Notes under the pieces: model-generated
Databases searched by the model: none
What the model was told of the DNA's origin: nothing
What the model saw: only the letters and a program-made list of their open reading frames with translations
Made by a program: the position numbers and the translations under genes
Shown here: positions 46,283-55,786 of the stretch, one piece after another
Layout: each line of letters starts with the position of its first letter
Numbering within the stretch: position 1 is the stretch's first letter
From: Streptomyces sp. NA02950
Lineage (GTDB): Bacteria > Actinomycetota > Actinomycetes > Streptomycetales > Streptomycetaceae
Reading direction: 5' to 3'
Length of the DNA stretch: 64,000 bases
Assembly: GCF_013364155.1 (NCBI RefSeq)
Contig: NZ_CP054916.1
Span: 6,197,001-6,261,000 of the forward strand

Positions 46283-48370
46283 TCAGACCGTCGCCGTCTC
46301 CTCCGGCTCCGGGGAGCCGGGCTCCAGCTCCATCTCCTCGGCCGCGTCACGGGCCTCCCGCTGCGAGGGGATCTCGTCGGACAGCCGGGTGGCCATCCGG
46401 GCCCGGCGCTCGTCGGCCTTGGCGCACAGATCCAGCGCCGCCTGGTTGAAGCGCACCAGCGAGGGCGGGTCGGACGGGCCGAGCAGGTGCACCTTCAGCT
46501 CGGCGCGGGCCGCCGTGAGCGTGTCCTGCTCCGGGTTCCGGACCGCGGCCAGCAGCTCCGCGACACCGGAGGCGTCCGGGGTGAGGATGGCGGCGGCGCG
46601 CACGGTCGGGAAGCCCGCCCGGAACTCCGCCTCCGACAGCCCGCTGGTGTTCGCCACGGCGTACGGCTTCTCGCTCGTCAGGTAGTCGGAGACCACGCTG
46701 GAGACATCGCTGATCAGCACATCGGCCTGGTTGAAGCAGGTGAAGATGGCCGGCCGCGGGCCGGTGACGATCTGGTGCTCCCAGTCCGGCAGCGAGGCCC
46801 AGTAGGCGCTCTCCCATGCGGCGGTGGCCGCAGCGACGCCCGCCGCGCGGTTGTCCTCCGGGGCGCCCTGGATCTTCATCCGCTCGATCTCGTCGGCGCT
46901 GGGGCGGAAGGAGGTGCTGGTGAGCCGGTTGAGCTCATCGGCCCGCCGGGCCAGCTCGGCGGCGGCCTCCGGGCCGGGCCGGGCACCGTCGCGCCGGGTG
47001 TTCGCCTCGGCGATCATCGCCTTGATGCGCTCGTTGGCGCTGCCCGCGCGGGGGTCGACGGAGCCGGTCATCGGATGCGGCTTGTAGAGCAGCCGGACCT
47101 TGGGGTCGGCGAGCAGCGCGCGGACGATGTTCTCGCCCGCCAGCACCACCGAGGTGTTGCCGGGGTTGCCGTCCCAGCCCTCCCAGGTCGGCGCGTAGAG
47201 AACGGTGGTGAACTCGCCCGTGGGCACGCCCGCGTAAGGGCGGATGGGCGCGAGCTGCGGACGGCCGACCTCGACCACGTCCTTGTCCTCGACGCCGATG
47301 TCGGCGAGCTGGTAGCGCTCGCGCGCGGCCGGGCCCGCGACCCACACCTCGTCGTACGCCTTGGCGTACGGGTTGCAGCTGGAGAGCTTGTCGCTCTCGC
47401 CGTGGTTGGTGAACGCGTGCTTGATCGAGGGGATCCGCAGCACCTGGGAGGTCTTGCCGGAGTTCGCCGGGTGCAGCAGCACCTTGAGGGTGGAGTGCTC
47501 CAGCCGCATCAGATGCGCGACCTTCGGGAGGCAGACGATCGGCACGTCGGTGGCGTCGATCTTCTGCACCATGAAGCGCTCACGGAGCACGATGATCGGG
47601 TTGCCGTCGAGCGCGGCGAGCGTGGAGAGCCACATGTTCGCCTGGTAGGCGGAGGAGTTGCCGCCGGAGAAGTACATGCCCACGGTCGGCCGGTACTCGG
47701 CCAGCCACGCGTCCAGCCACTCCAGGGCCTTGGCCTCGTTGACGATCCGCTTGCGCGGCAGCAGCCAGGTGCCGAGGTGGACCGTGCCGCCGAGGGCGAT
47801 CAGCAGCGCTACCGCCAGACCGGCACCGCCCCACCAGCCGTTCTTGGTGGCCGCGGTGGTCAGCAGACCGGCGGTGACCGGGGTGGCGAGACGCAGCAGC
47901 CGGCGGGCGTGCTGGCGGGCGAACAGCCGCGGCGGGGCCTCGGACAGCCGCAGGGCGGACGCGTCGATGTTGCGGGTCACGAACGGCAGTTGGCGCGAGC
48001 GGCGGACCAGTATGGCCACCGCCTGGCATGCGAAGTGCAGCACGTAGAAGGCGAGCAGGGCCACGGTGAGCGGCGCCTGCTCATGCAGCGGATTGATGCC
48101 CTCGATCCGCAGCAGCCCGACCATGATGAGCATGTCGCGGAACAGCTGGCGCACCGTGACGTCGAAGCGGACCTTGCCCAGCAGCGACAGCAGCCCCGGC
48201 TGCTTGTGCTGGAGGAAGAGATCGAGTGCGAGACCACACGCCGAGGCGACGATGAGGAGAGGTACGTTCGGAAGCACGGCGCCGACGAGCTGTGTGGTGA
48301 AGAACACCACCATCGCGAGCAACGCCGTCAGCTGTACGACCCGGCGTGGGGCGAATCCGGCAGAGGGCAC
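46283..48370 (-). CDS. TagF-like glycerophosphotransferase with N-terminal membrane domain
   Basis: 695 aa. An N-terminal membrane domain with about six helices (~10-200) is followed by a Glyphos_transf domain: YAPTWEGWDGN, KPHPMTG and DVLISDVSSVVSDYLTSEKP match the TagF/TarF polyglycerol-phosphate transferase motifs. Likely makes or extends a wall glycopolymer at the membrane; the donor is unproven. GTG 48370 with AGGAG 9 nt upstream. In S. coelicolor a gene at the equivalent position (SCO2590) has been linked to the MreC/PBP2 spore-wall complex, as I recall. Confidence 0.85.
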   Translation of the reverse strand: MPSAGFAPRRVVQLTALLAMVVFFTTQLVGAVLPNVPLLIVASACGLALDLFLQHKQPGLLSLLGKVRFDVTVRQLFRDMLIMVGLLRIEGINPLHEQAPLTVALLAFYVLHFACQAVAILVRRSRQLPFVTRNIDASALRLSEAPPRLFARQHARRLLRLATPVTAGLLTTAATKNGWWGGAGLAVALLIALGGTVHLGTWLLPRKRIVNEAKALEWLDAWLAEYRPTVGMYFSGGNSSAYQANMWLSTLAALDGNPIIVLRERFMVQKIDATDVPIVCLPKVAHLMRLEHSTLKVLLHPANSGKTSQVLRIPSIKHAFTNHGESDKLSSCNPYAKAYDEVWVAGPAARERYQLADIGVEDKDVVEVGRPQLAPIRPYAGVPTGEFTTVLYAPTWEGWDGNPGNTSVVLAGENIVRALLADPKVRLLYKPHPMTGSVDPRAGSANERIKAMIAEANTRRDGARPGPEAAAELARRADELNRLTSTSFRPSADEIERMKIQGAPEDNRAAGVAAATAAWESAYWASLPDWEHQIVTGPRPAIFTCFNQADVLISDVSSVVSDYLTSEKPYAVANTSGLSEAEFRAGFPTVRAAAILTPDASGVAELLAAVRNPEQDTLTAARAELKVHLLGPSDPPSLVRFNQAALDLCAKADERRARMATRLSDEIPSQREARDAAEEMELEPGSPEPEETATV

Positions 48371-48558
48371 TGGGAGGGCTCCTGGCAGGAGGGCAACGGA
48401 CAGAAAAGGGGGACCCCTGACCGTATGCCGCCGCCCGGCCCGGTAGCAATCCGCGCGGGTGTCAACCGCCTCGAACCGGGCCCAAACGATCATCGGAAGG
48501 GGCCCCGCGGCCCCGTCCGGGGTCTGGAACGCGCAGGCGGGCGAGGGCGCGTCTGACG

Positions 48559-48564
48559 TAGATT
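48559..48564 (+). promoter_or_regulatory. Candidate proB -10 box
   Basis: TAGATT about 108 nt upstream of the chosen proB start; no convincing -35. Confidence 0.35.
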
Positions 48565-48671
48565 CCCCCTTGTCATGATGAGTGTGCAAGGCATGCGTTC
48601 CATGAGGCGTACGGTGCGTGACGACGGCGTCCGGACGTGTGACGAGGCCGGGGATGGAGCAGGGGAGCGGA

Positions 48672-49838
48672 GTGGCTGAGCAGGACGGGTCGGCGGTACG
48701 GGACGAGGTGGCCGCCGCCCGCAGGATCGTGGTCAAGGTCGGCTCGTCCTCCCTCACCACCGCGGCGGGGGGTCTGGACGCGGACCGGGTCGACGCACTG
48801 GTCGATGTGCTCGCGAAGGTCCTGGAAGGGGTGGGGGACCGGGCGGAGGCCGCGGACGGCAAGGAGATAGTCCTGGTCTCCTCGGGCGCCATCGCTGCCG
48901 GTCTGGCCCCGCTGGGCCTGGAGCGGCGCCCCCGTGACCTGGCCCGCCAGCAGGCGGCCGCCAGTGTCGGACAGGGGCTGCTGGTGGCCCGCTACACGGC
49001 GTCCTTCGCCCGCTACGGGCGGCGGGTCGGCCAGGTGCTGCTCACCACCGACGACACCAGCCGCCGCGCCCACTACCGGAACGCCACCCGCACCCTGGAC
49101 CAGCTGCTCGCCATGGGCGCGCTGCCGATCGTCAACGAGAACGACACGGTGGCCACCGACGAGATCCGGTTCGGCGACAACGACCGGCTGGCGGCCTTGG
49201 TCGCCCATCTGGTGCGGGCCGATCTGCTGGTGCTGCTCTCCGATGTGGACGGCCTCTACGACGGGGACCCCAGGAGCCCCGGTACCTCCCGGATCGACGA
49301 GGTGAGGGGCCCGAAGGACCTGGACGGGGTGTCGATCGGCAGCGCGGGGCGCTCCGGGGTCGGCACCGGCGGCATGGTCACCAAGGTCGAGGCGGCCCGG
49401 ATCGCGGCCGCGGCCGGGGTGCCGGTGGTGCTCACCTCCACCAGCCGGGCCGGTGACGCCCTGCTCGGCCGCCGTACCGGTACCTACTTCCACCGCACCG
49501 GCCGCCGCTCGGCCAACCGGCTGCTGTGGCTCGCGCACGCCTCCGCGCCGCGCGGTGCGCTCATCCTGGACGACGGGGCGGTGCGCGCCGTGGTGGAGCG
49601 CCGCACCTCGCTGCTCCCGGCCGGGATCGCGTCCGTGGAGGGCGAGTTCACCGCCGGGGACCCGGTGGAGCTGCGGGACACCGAGGGGCGCGCGGTCGCC
49701 CGCGGGCTGGTCAACTTCGACGCCAAGGAGATCCCCCGGCTGCTCGGGCGGTCCACCCGTGAGCTGGCCCGTGAGCTCGGGCCCGCCTACGAACGCGAGG
49801 TCGTGCACCGCGACGATCTGGTGGTGCTGGACCGCTGA
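48672..49838 (+). CDS. proB: Glutamate 5-kinase
   Basis: First enzyme of proline synthesis, phosphorylating glutamate with ATP. AAK fold with RRIVVKVGSSSLTT, VLVSSGAIAAG, IVNENDTVATDE and the GTGGMVTKVEAARIA segment, plus a C-terminal PUA domain. 388 aa from GTG 48672 (AGGGGAG 4 nt upstream); ATG 48654 is an alternative and adds MEQGSG. Separated from proA by ~1 kb containing a 160-aa gene. Confidence 0.92.
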   Translation: MAEQDGSAVRDEVAAARRIVVKVGSSSLTTAAGGLDADRVDALVDVLAKVLEGVGDRAEAADGKEIVLVSSGAIAAGLAPLGLERRPRDLARQQAAASVGQGLLVARYTASFARYGRRVGQVLLTTDDTSRRAHYRNATRTLDQLLAMGALPIVNENDTVATDEIRFGDNDRLAALVAHLVRADLLVLLSDVDGLYDGDPRSPGTSRIDEVRGPKDLDGVSIGSAGRSGVGTGGMVTKVEAARIAAAAGVPVVLTSTSRAGDALLGRRTGTYFHRTGRRSANRLLWLAHASAPRGALILDDGAVRAVVERRTSLLPAGIASVEGEFTAGDPVELRDTEGRAVARGLVNFDAKEIPRLLGRSTRELARELGPAYEREVVHRDDLVVLDR

Positions 49839-50239
49839 GGCCGCGCCCGGGGCGCCGGCGGGCGCGGGTCCGGGCACCCCGGCCCCCGCGCACCGGCTCT
49901 CCCGCCCGCGCGAGGGTGGAGAAGACGGCGCGCGAGGGTGGGAAGACGGCGCGGGCGGGGGTGAAGCGGGTGGCGGGGCGGGGGGAAAGCGGGCGGCGGG
50001 GCGGGGGAGAAGGGGAGGAATTCGCGACAAGTCCGCGTCATTCCTTGGAGACCTTGTGCAAAAACGCCCCGCGGCACCGCCGGGGCTGGTCAACTTTGTC
50101 CACGGGGCCGCGAGGGCAGCGGGTCCGTGATGGGCCGCGGCGGCCCCGGAGCGGAAGCCGAAGCCGCGGATCATCAGCCACACCGCCACTAGTGCTCCGC
50201 CCGCGGATGAGCGGAGCAGCGAGCTACAGGAGGCCGCCG
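49839..50239. other. 401-bp gap with purine-rich G-tract region
   Basis: No gene supported. Two near-copies of a 20-nt unit (CGCGAGGGTGG-(n)-GAAGACGG, 49909-49952) precede a run of G-tracts (49953-50026). The last part carries AGGAGG for the 160-aa gene. Confidence 0.6.
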
Positions 50240-50722
50240 GTGAGACGAGGGCGCCCGGGGGCGTCGCCCAGAGGGGCGGCGGAGCGCACCCTGACCAGTG
50301 TCGGAACGGGCGACGCCGGGGCGGCGGCCGCGGAGGCCGGGACCGGGGGCGCCACGGCGCGGGCCGCCGGGCGCGTCGAGAGCTCCCGGCTGTGGCACAT
50401 CACCCTCAGCGTCTCGGGCGTCGAGGCGCCGCTGCGGGAGGTCCGGCGGGCCCTGGAGCAGCTGGCCCACGACCACCCTTTCCTGCTGACCAGCCGCTAC
50501 GCCAACGATCATGCCGAGATCCGCTACTGGGAAGAGGCCCGTGATCTGCACGACGCGGCGGCGGTCGCGCTGCGGCTGTGGGGTGAGCACCGCTCCACGG
50601 CCAACCTCCCGCCGTGGGAGATCGTGGGGCTCGAGGTCATCGACCGTGACACGTATCACCAGCGGATCGCGGAGGGCTACGGCCCGCCGCCCGCCTCCCC
50701 GGTGGGTGTGCACCCGTTCTGA
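50240..50722 (+). CDS. Conserved hypothetical protein between proB and proA
   Basis: 160 aa: a low-complexity A/G-rich N terminus (~1-50), then a compact domain beginning SRLWHITLSVSGVEAPLREV with RRALEQLAHDHPFLLTSRYA and WEIVGLEVIDRDTYHQRIAE. The pattern is alpha/beta, soluble and cytoplasmic. Family not recognised. GTG 50240 has AGGAGG 6 nt upstream. Confidence 0.75.
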   Translation: MRRGRPGASPRGAAERTLTSVGTGDAGAAAAEAGTGGATARAAGRVESSRLWHITLSVSGVEAPLREVRRALEQLAHDHPFLLTSRYANDHAEIRYWEEARDLHDAAAVALRLWGEHRSTANLPPWEIVGLEVIDRDTYHQRIAEGYGPPPASPVGVHPF

Positions 50723-50801
50723 GGACGCATGTGCACCCCCGGAATGTGAGAACACCATCTCGAGGAGCGGAACAGCGGCCGGATCGGGCCCACCGGCTCA
50801 G

Positions 50802-50807
50802 TAGGCT
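50802..50807 (+). promoter_or_regulatory. proA -10 box, leaderless arrangement
   Basis: TAGGCT ends 6 nt before ATG 50814; no ribosome site lies between. This implies proA has its own promoter. Confidence 0.6.
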
Positions 50808-50813
50808 GCCTGC

Positions 50814-52112
50814 ATGACCAGCGCACCCACGTCGCCGCTCACCGACCCCTGGCCGAAGTCTCCGGTCCTCCAGGCCGCCTACCGGGCCCGGGCCGCCGCC
50901 GCCGATCTCGCCCCGCTGCCGCGCGCCGTCAAGGACGACGCGCTGCTCGCCATGGCCGACGCCCTCGAGGTGCGCACCAAGGAGATCGTCGAGGCGAACG
51001 CTGCCGATGTGAGCCGGGCCCGTGAGGCGGGCACCAGCGACGCCATCGTCGACCGGCTGACCCTCACTCCCGAGCGGGTGCGGGCCATCGCCTCGGACGT
51101 CCGGGATGTGGTCGCGCTGCCCGATCCGGTCGGCGAGGTGGTGCGCGGCTCGACCCTGCCCAACGGGATCGACCTGCGCCAGGTGCGGGTGCCGCTCGGC
51201 GTCGTCGGGATCATCTACGAGGCCCGGCCCAATGTGACGGTGGACGCGGCCGCGTTGTGCCTGAAGTCGGGCAACGCCGTACTGCTGCGCGGCTCTTCGT
51301 CCGCGTACCACTCCAACAGCGCGCTGGTGAAGGTCCTGCGGGACGCCGTCGGCGGTGCCGGACTGCCCGCGGACGCCGTGCAGTTGGTGCCGGGCGAGAG
51401 CCGGGAGTCGGTGCGCGAGCTGATGCGCGCCCGCGGTCTGGTCGATGTGCTGATCCCGCGCGGCGGCGCGTCCCTGATCCGCGCCACCGTCGAGGAGTCG
51501 ACGGTTCCGGTCATCGAGACCGGCACCGGCAACTGCCATGTGTACGTGGACGCGCAGGCCGATCTCGACATGGCGGTCGACATCCTGGTGAACTCCAAGG
51601 CCCAGCGACCGAGCGTGTGCAACGCGGCCGAGACGCTGCTGGTGCACCAGGACATCGCGCCGAAGTTCCTGCCGCGCGCCCTGGAGGCGCTGGCCGAGGC
51701 CGGGGTCACCGTGCACGGTGACGAGCGCGTGGTGGCGCTCGCGGAGGGATCCAAGGCCACCGTCGTCCCGGCGGTGATGGACGACTGGGAGACCGAATAC
51801 CTGTCGTACGACATCGCGGCGGCGGTGGTGGACTCCCTGGAGGCCGCGGTGTCCCACATCCGGCTGTGGTCCTCCGGTCACACCGAGGCCATCGTGACGG
51901 CCTCCCAGGCGGCCGCCCGCCGCTTCACCCAACTGGTGGACTCCACCACGGTCGCCGTCAACGCCTCCACCCGTTTCACGGATGGCGGACAGTTCGGCTT
52001 CGGCGCCGAGATCGGCATCTCCACCCAGAAGCTGCACGCCCGCGGCCCCATGGGACTGCCCGAGCTGACCTCGACCAAATACATTGTCACCGGCGACGGG
52101 CACACCCGCTGA
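50814..52112 (+). CDS. proA: Glutamate-5-semialdehyde dehydrogenase
   Basis: 432-aa NADPH-dependent gamma-glutamyl phosphate reductase, the second step of proline synthesis. Aldehyde-dehydrogenase fold with [20 protein letters not shown], the catalytic Cys in [13 protein letters not shown], and [19 protein letters not shown] near the end. It appears to be transcribed separately from proB. Confidence 0.94.
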   Translation: MTSAPTSPLTDPWPKSPVLQAAYRARAAAADLAPLPRAVKDDALLAMADALEVRTKEIVEANAADVSRAREAGTSDAIVDRLTLTPERVRAIASDVRDVVALPDPVGEVVRGSTLPNGIDLRQVRVPLGVVGIIYEARPNVTVDAAALCLKSGNAVLLRGSSSAYHSNSALVKVLRDAVGGAGLPADAVQLVPGESRESVRELMRARGLVDVLIPRGGASLIRATVEESTVPVIETGTGNCHVYVDAQADLDMAVDILVNSKAQRPSVCNAAETLLVHQDIAPKFLPRALEALAEAGVTVHGDERVVALAEGSKATVVPAVMDDWETEYLSYDIAAAVVDSLEAAVSHIRLWSSGHTEAIVTASQAAARRFTQLVDSTTVAVNASTRFTDGGQFGFGAEIGISTQKLHARGPMGLPELTSTKYIVTGDGHTR

Positions 52113-52206
52113 CTCACCCGTTCGGGGGACGTCCGCCGCTGGGTCCCGCTGGGGTGGATCTTCCCCCGAATACCATTTCGCCCTGCCCAAATTGACCCGT
52201 CCGGTC

Positions 52207-52212
52207 TACTCT
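52207..52212 (+). promoter_or_regulatory. -10 box, leaderless arrangement
   Basis: TACTCT ends 6 nt before GTG 52219. Confidence 0.55.
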
Positions 52213-52218
52213 GAATGG

Positions 52219-52857
52219 GTGCCGGACGACGTGGGGGGCAAGCCGTTCCCGAACGGCGACGAGCCCGACGACCGCAGCCACGGTGAGGTGAACGACGAGT
52301 TCGCCGCCGTGGTCTTCGACGAGGACTTCGTACGGTCGGCCCCGATCCATGAACCGACCGCCGTGGAACGGATGCTGGCCGCCGCCCAGGCCCGCGCCGA
52401 GGCCGAGGCGTCCCGGCGGCGCCCCGCCGGGGTGCCCTCCGAGGACGAGCTGTTCGAGGACGGCTACGGCCCGGACGGCGAGGCCGAGTTCGGCTACGAC
52501 CCGGACGACACCGATCCGGACGGCCGCTTCGGCCGCGGCCGGGACCCGGACGGCCTCTACGGCCCGTACGGCCCCTACGGGCGGTACGGCAGCGCCGGGC
52601 GTCCCTATCGAGGCCATGCCCGCTGGCAGCGCCCGGTGGCCTGGCTGCTGGCCGTCCTCATGGGAGTCGGCGTGGTCGCGCTGGCCTTCACGGCGGTCTA
52701 CCGGGGCGCCTCGGGCAACCGCCAGGACCCGGTCCCGCCACCCGCCAGCAGCGGTGTCGACGGCAGTCCGACCGGGCCGCCGCGCCTGGAGCCCTCGCCG
52801 TCCTCCTCGGCCGAGTCCGAGACGCCGCCCGCCTCCACCGCACGCCGGTCGCCCTGA
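52219..52857 (+). CDS. Single-pass membrane protein, VVFDE-FVR family (first of pair)
   Basis: 212 aa. Cytoplasmic N-terminal ~135 residues with EFAAVVFDEDFVRSAPIHEP near residues 28-47 and TAVERMLAAAQARAEAE, a Gly/Tyr/Asp/Pro-rich spacer, one helix (WLLAVLMGVGVVALAFTAVY), and a short disordered Pro/Ser tail outside. It shares the VVFDE-x-FVR block with the next gene but has no folded extracytoplasmic domain. Function unknown. Leaderless promoter and GTG start. Confidence 0.8.
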   Translation: MPDDVGGKPFPNGDEPDDRSHGEVNDEFAAVVFDEDFVRSAPIHEPTAVERMLAAAQARAEAEASRRRPAGVPSEDELFEDGYGPDGEAEFGYDPDDTDPDGRFGRGRDPDGLYGPYGPYGRYGSAGRPYRGHARWQRPVAWLLAVLMGVGVVALAFTAVYRGASGNRQDPVPPPASSGVDGSPTGPPRLEPSPSSSAESETPPASTARRSP

Positions 52858-53008
52858 GTCCGCCTTTCCGGGGGTCGGCGCTCCCTCGGCCGCCGCACGC
52901 CGGTGGAGCACCGCGTTCTTCCAGCACGTCGTGCGGTATGCGGCGTTTCCTCCCGGGGCTGTCCGAAGTTGTGGAGTACCACCGCGTTTACCGCTGCCCG
53001 GAGCGACC

Positions 53009-53014
53009 TACTCT
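53009..53014 (+). promoter_or_regulatory. -10 box, leaderless arrangement
   Basis: TACTCT ends 6 nt before ATG 53021, the same box and spacing as the preceding gene. Confidence 0.55.
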
Positions 53015-53020
53015 TGAGGT

Positions 53021-54103
53021 ATGACCGGGCGTGGAGACCCTCCCGAGGGGACACCCGACGGCGTCCCGGGAGGTGGTGAGGACGAGTACCGCTCCGTCGT
53101 ATTCGACGAGTCGTTCGTTCGTGCTGCCCGGCTCCAGGAGTTCTCCGCCCGGGAGCGGATGGGCGAGCACGCGCGGGCGGTGCGCAGCCGCCACGCCTGG
53201 GCCAGGGCCGGGGCGTCGCGGCAGGCCGTCGTCCTCATCCTGCTGATCGCCCTCGCCTTCGCCGCGGCCGTCTACATGGGGGTGCGCCACCCCTATCAGG
53301 CCCCGCCGCCGCAGACCGTCGAGCCGCTGCACAGCAGTGTGGTGCCGCTGGCACCGCGTGGTGAGGTGCCCGGCGGGGCGCCGGCGGAGCTGTTCCGCAA
53401 CAGCCCGGCCGCCGAGTTCCGCACCGGTGCCGCGGGGGTCACCCTGCCCGGGGCCCGGCGCACCCAGAGCTTCTCCGAGAGCCAGGTGATGTCGGCGCTC
53501 ACCACGGCCAAGGAGTACGTGGTCACCTCGGCCCTCGATCCGGGCGTGCTCACCGGCGGCCCGGTGCGCTCGGTGCGGCTGCTGCTCGACCCGGCCCAGC
53601 AGAACCAATTCGATCAGAGTTTCGAACATCCGGTGGACGACGGACGCCATGCCGCCACCGGCTGGCTCACCCGCTTCAACCCGGCCGAGGTCACCCTGGC
53701 CGACACCCCGGTGCGGGTGCAGGGCACGCTCACCGTCGTCGAGCGCAGCCCCGCCACTTTGGAGGTCAACGCCGACCACATCTTCGTCTACGCGGTGCAG
53801 CGGGCCCATGAGCGCGGTCCGGACCACGCCTCGCTGTTCACCGTGCGCCGTGAGTCGCGGTTCCGCTTCGACCGCGAGGATCTGCGCGACCACCATCTGG
53901 AGCTGGTGCAGAGCGCCGTGCTGGCGGGCCCGCAGACCTGCGCCGCGAACGCCTCCGGCTATCTGCGGCCGCTGCTCGCCGGGCAGAGCGCCAAGGGCGA
54001 CGCCCCCGGCGGGACCGACCCGTACGCACCGGGCCGGACCACGGTCTCGCTCTGCGGCGCCCTGACGCCCGGCTCCCAGCCCCGTACGGGCGGGGCCTCG
54101 TAG
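53021..54103 (+). CDS. Single-pass membrane protein, VVFDE-FVR family (second of pair)
   Basis: 360 aa: YRSVVFDESFVRAARLQEFS near residues 23-42, then ARERMGEHARAVRS, a helix (VVLILLIALAFAAAVYMGV, ~70-88) and a ~270-residue extracytoplasmic domain with two Cys (QTCAANASG and SLCGALT). The N-terminal motif matches the previous gene. The equivalent of one of the pair in S. coelicolor (SCO2584 by position) has been reported among MreC-interacting proteins, as I recall. Function otherwise unknown. Confidence 0.8.
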   Translation: MTGRGDPPEGTPDGVPGGGEDEYRSVVFDESFVRAARLQEFSARERMGEHARAVRSRHAWARAGASRQAVVLILLIALAFAAAVYMGVRHPYQAPPPQTVEPLHSSVVPLAPRGEVPGGAPAELFRNSPAAEFRTGAAGVTLPGARRTQSFSESQVMSALTTAKEYVVTSALDPGVLTGGPVRSVRLLLDPAQQNQFDQSFEHPVDDGRHAATGWLTRFNPAEVTLADTPVRVQGTLTVVERSPATLEVNADHIFVYAVQRAHERGPDHASLFTVRRESRFRFDREDLRDHHLELVQSAVLAGPQTCAANASGYLRPLLAGQSAKGDAPGGTDPYAPGRTTVSLCGALTPGSQPRTGGAS

Positions 54104-54209
54104 GACCCGCGGGACCCGCGGGGCCCGTAGGACTCCTTGGGAAGCGGGGACTCGCGGAAAGGCCCCACAAGACCCTCGCAGGGCCTCCTGACGCCCCTCC
54201 CCGGCTCGC

Positions 54210-55400
54210 TCAGCCCTTGCGCGGGCCGTTCCCGGGCCCGTCCCCCGGCCCCTCCCCGCGGCCTTCGCCGGGCGGGGTGCCGTCCTCCCGGCCCGTGTCG
54301 TCCGCACCCGCGGTGTCCTCCGAGCCCGAGCCCTGGGACGTCTCCCCGCCCGTCCGGCCGCCGCCGGTGAACCGGTCGCGCAGCTTGCTGCCCAGGTCCC
54401 CGGCGCCGCCCGCCACGTCCCGGACGAACGTCATCAGCGGATCCCGGCTGTTGCGCACGGACTCCGCGTAGTGGTTCGCGGACTCGCGGAAGGAGCCGCT
54501 GACCGAGGTGTCCTTGTCCTCGTCCCGTCGCGGGTAGTGGCCGTCCATGAGCCGCTGGTAGTCACGGCCGGCGGCCCACTTCTTCAGCTCGGCCGCGCGC
54601 ACCGTGGTGAACGGGTGGCTGCGCGGCAGCATGTTGAGGATCTTGAGCACGGAGTCGCGCATGTCCCCGCTCGACTCGTACTCCTCCGCCTGCTCCAGGA
54701 ACGCGTCCACGTTCATCTCGTGCAGATGGTGGCCGCCCGCGAGCTTCATCAGCCCGCGCATCGACGCCTGGAGGTCCTGGCCCACCAGCAGCCCCGCCCG
54801 GTCCGCCGACAGCTCCGACTTGCGGAACCACTCGCGCAACGCCGTCACCAGCGCCAGCACCGCCACATTGCCCAGCGGGATCCAGGCCACCTTCAGCGCC
54901 AGGCTGGTGAGGAAGAGCAGTATCGTCCGGTAGACGGAGTGGCCGGAGAGCGCATGGCCCACCTCATGGCCGATGACCGCCCGCATCTCCTCCTCGTCGA
55001 GCAGCTCCACCAGCCCGGTGGTCAGCACGATGATCGGCTCGTCCATGCCGATGCACATCGCGTTCGGCTGCGGGTTCTGGGTGATGTACATGGCCGGGAC
55101 CTTCTGGAGGTCCAGGATGTAACAGGCGTCCCGCAGCATGTCGTTGAGGTGCGCGAACTGCCGGTCGCTCACCCGCACCGAATCGGACAGGTACAGCAGC
55201 CGCAGACTGCGCTCGGGCAGCAGCCCGCTCAACGCCTTGAATGCGGTGTCGAAGCCGGTCAGCTTGCGCAGGGCGACCAGGGCCGAGCGGTCCGCGGGAT
55301 GTTCGTACGCGCGCGAGGAGATGCCGGGGAACCGCCGCCGGTTGCGGCCCGGCAACCGCTCCTGCCCGTCACCCTGTCCAAAGGTGCTGCTGTCGCCCAT
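54210..55400 (-). CDS. M48-family zinc metalloprotease
   Basis: 396 aa. The zinc motif HEVGH is at 145-149, with the third ligand Glu in SELSADRAGL. Membrane segments flank the site (TILLFLTSLALKVAWIPLGN and AVLALVTAL). A ~60-residue disordered acidic/Gly tail ends the protein. HtpX/Ste24-like proteases degrade or process membrane proteins; the substrate is unknown. Convergent with the VVFDE-FVR pair. Confidence 0.88.
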   Translation of the reverse strand: MGDSSTFGQGDGQERLPGRNRRRFPGISSRAYEHPADRSALVALRKLTGFDTAFKALSGLLPERSLRLLYLSDSVRVSDRQFAHLNDMLRDACYILDLQKVPAMYITQNPQPNAMCIGMDEPIIVLTTGLVELLDEEEMRAVIGHEVGHALSGHSVYRTILLFLTSLALKVAWIPLGNVAVLALVTALREWFRKSELSADRAGLLVGQDLQASMRGLMKLAGGHHLHEMNVDAFLEQAEEYESSGDMRDSVLKILNMLPRSHPFTTVRAAELKKWAAGRDYQRLMDGHYPRRDEDKDTSVSGSFRESANHYAESVRNSRDPLMTFVRDVAGGAGDLGSKLRDRFTGGGRTGGETSQGSGSEDTAGADDTGREDGTPPGEGRGEGPGDGPGNGPRKG

Positions 55401-55492
55401 GTGGCCCCCTCGTCGCCGATGTTCCGCCGGACTGCCTCGGTACTGCCCCGTCCCCCGGCGGACCCCAGCCTAGGCCCTGACCGGCGGGGGGT

Positions 55493-55498
55493 TAGCGT
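55493..55498 (+). promoter_or_regulatory. -10 box, leaderless arrangement
   Basis: TAGCGT ends 6 nt before ATG 55505. Confidence 0.5.
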
Positions 55499-55504
55499 GG
55501 AGAC

Positions 55505-55660
55505 ATGCCCGATATGACTGGCCTCACCGAAGTGCTCGCCGCCACCTCCAAGGACGCCGGACCGGGGGCGCTGCTGCGCACGGTCATCGTCGTCGGCGTG
55601 ATGGGCGCGGCCCTGCTCGCCTGGTTCCTGCTGCGGGGATACGGCAACAAGCAGGACTGA
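55505..55660 (+). CDS. 51-aa single-helix membrane protein
   Basis: 51 residues: MPDMTGLTEVLAATSKDAGP, a helix (VIVVGVMGAALLAWFLLRG) and a short YGNKQD tail. Codon bias is normal for the genome and a leaderless promoter sits in place, supporting a real gene. Function unknown. Confidence 0.65.
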   Translation: MPDMTGLTEVLAATSKDAGPGALLRTVIVVGVMGAALLAWFLLRGYGNKQD

Positions 55661-55786
55661 CCGCCGGACGGGACCGCGAACCAGGGCGCCGGGGCGAAGG
55701 CGGGACGGCGAGCAGCGCGGAATTCGGCTCGCATACGATGTGGCCGACGTGACTCGACGCCTAGACCCCGATAGGTAGTGCCTGCG

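Noticed and set aside
48575..48678. 34-codon frame overlapping the proB start as a leader peptide
   Set aside because: No Pro or Glu codon run, and no terminator-like fold follows.
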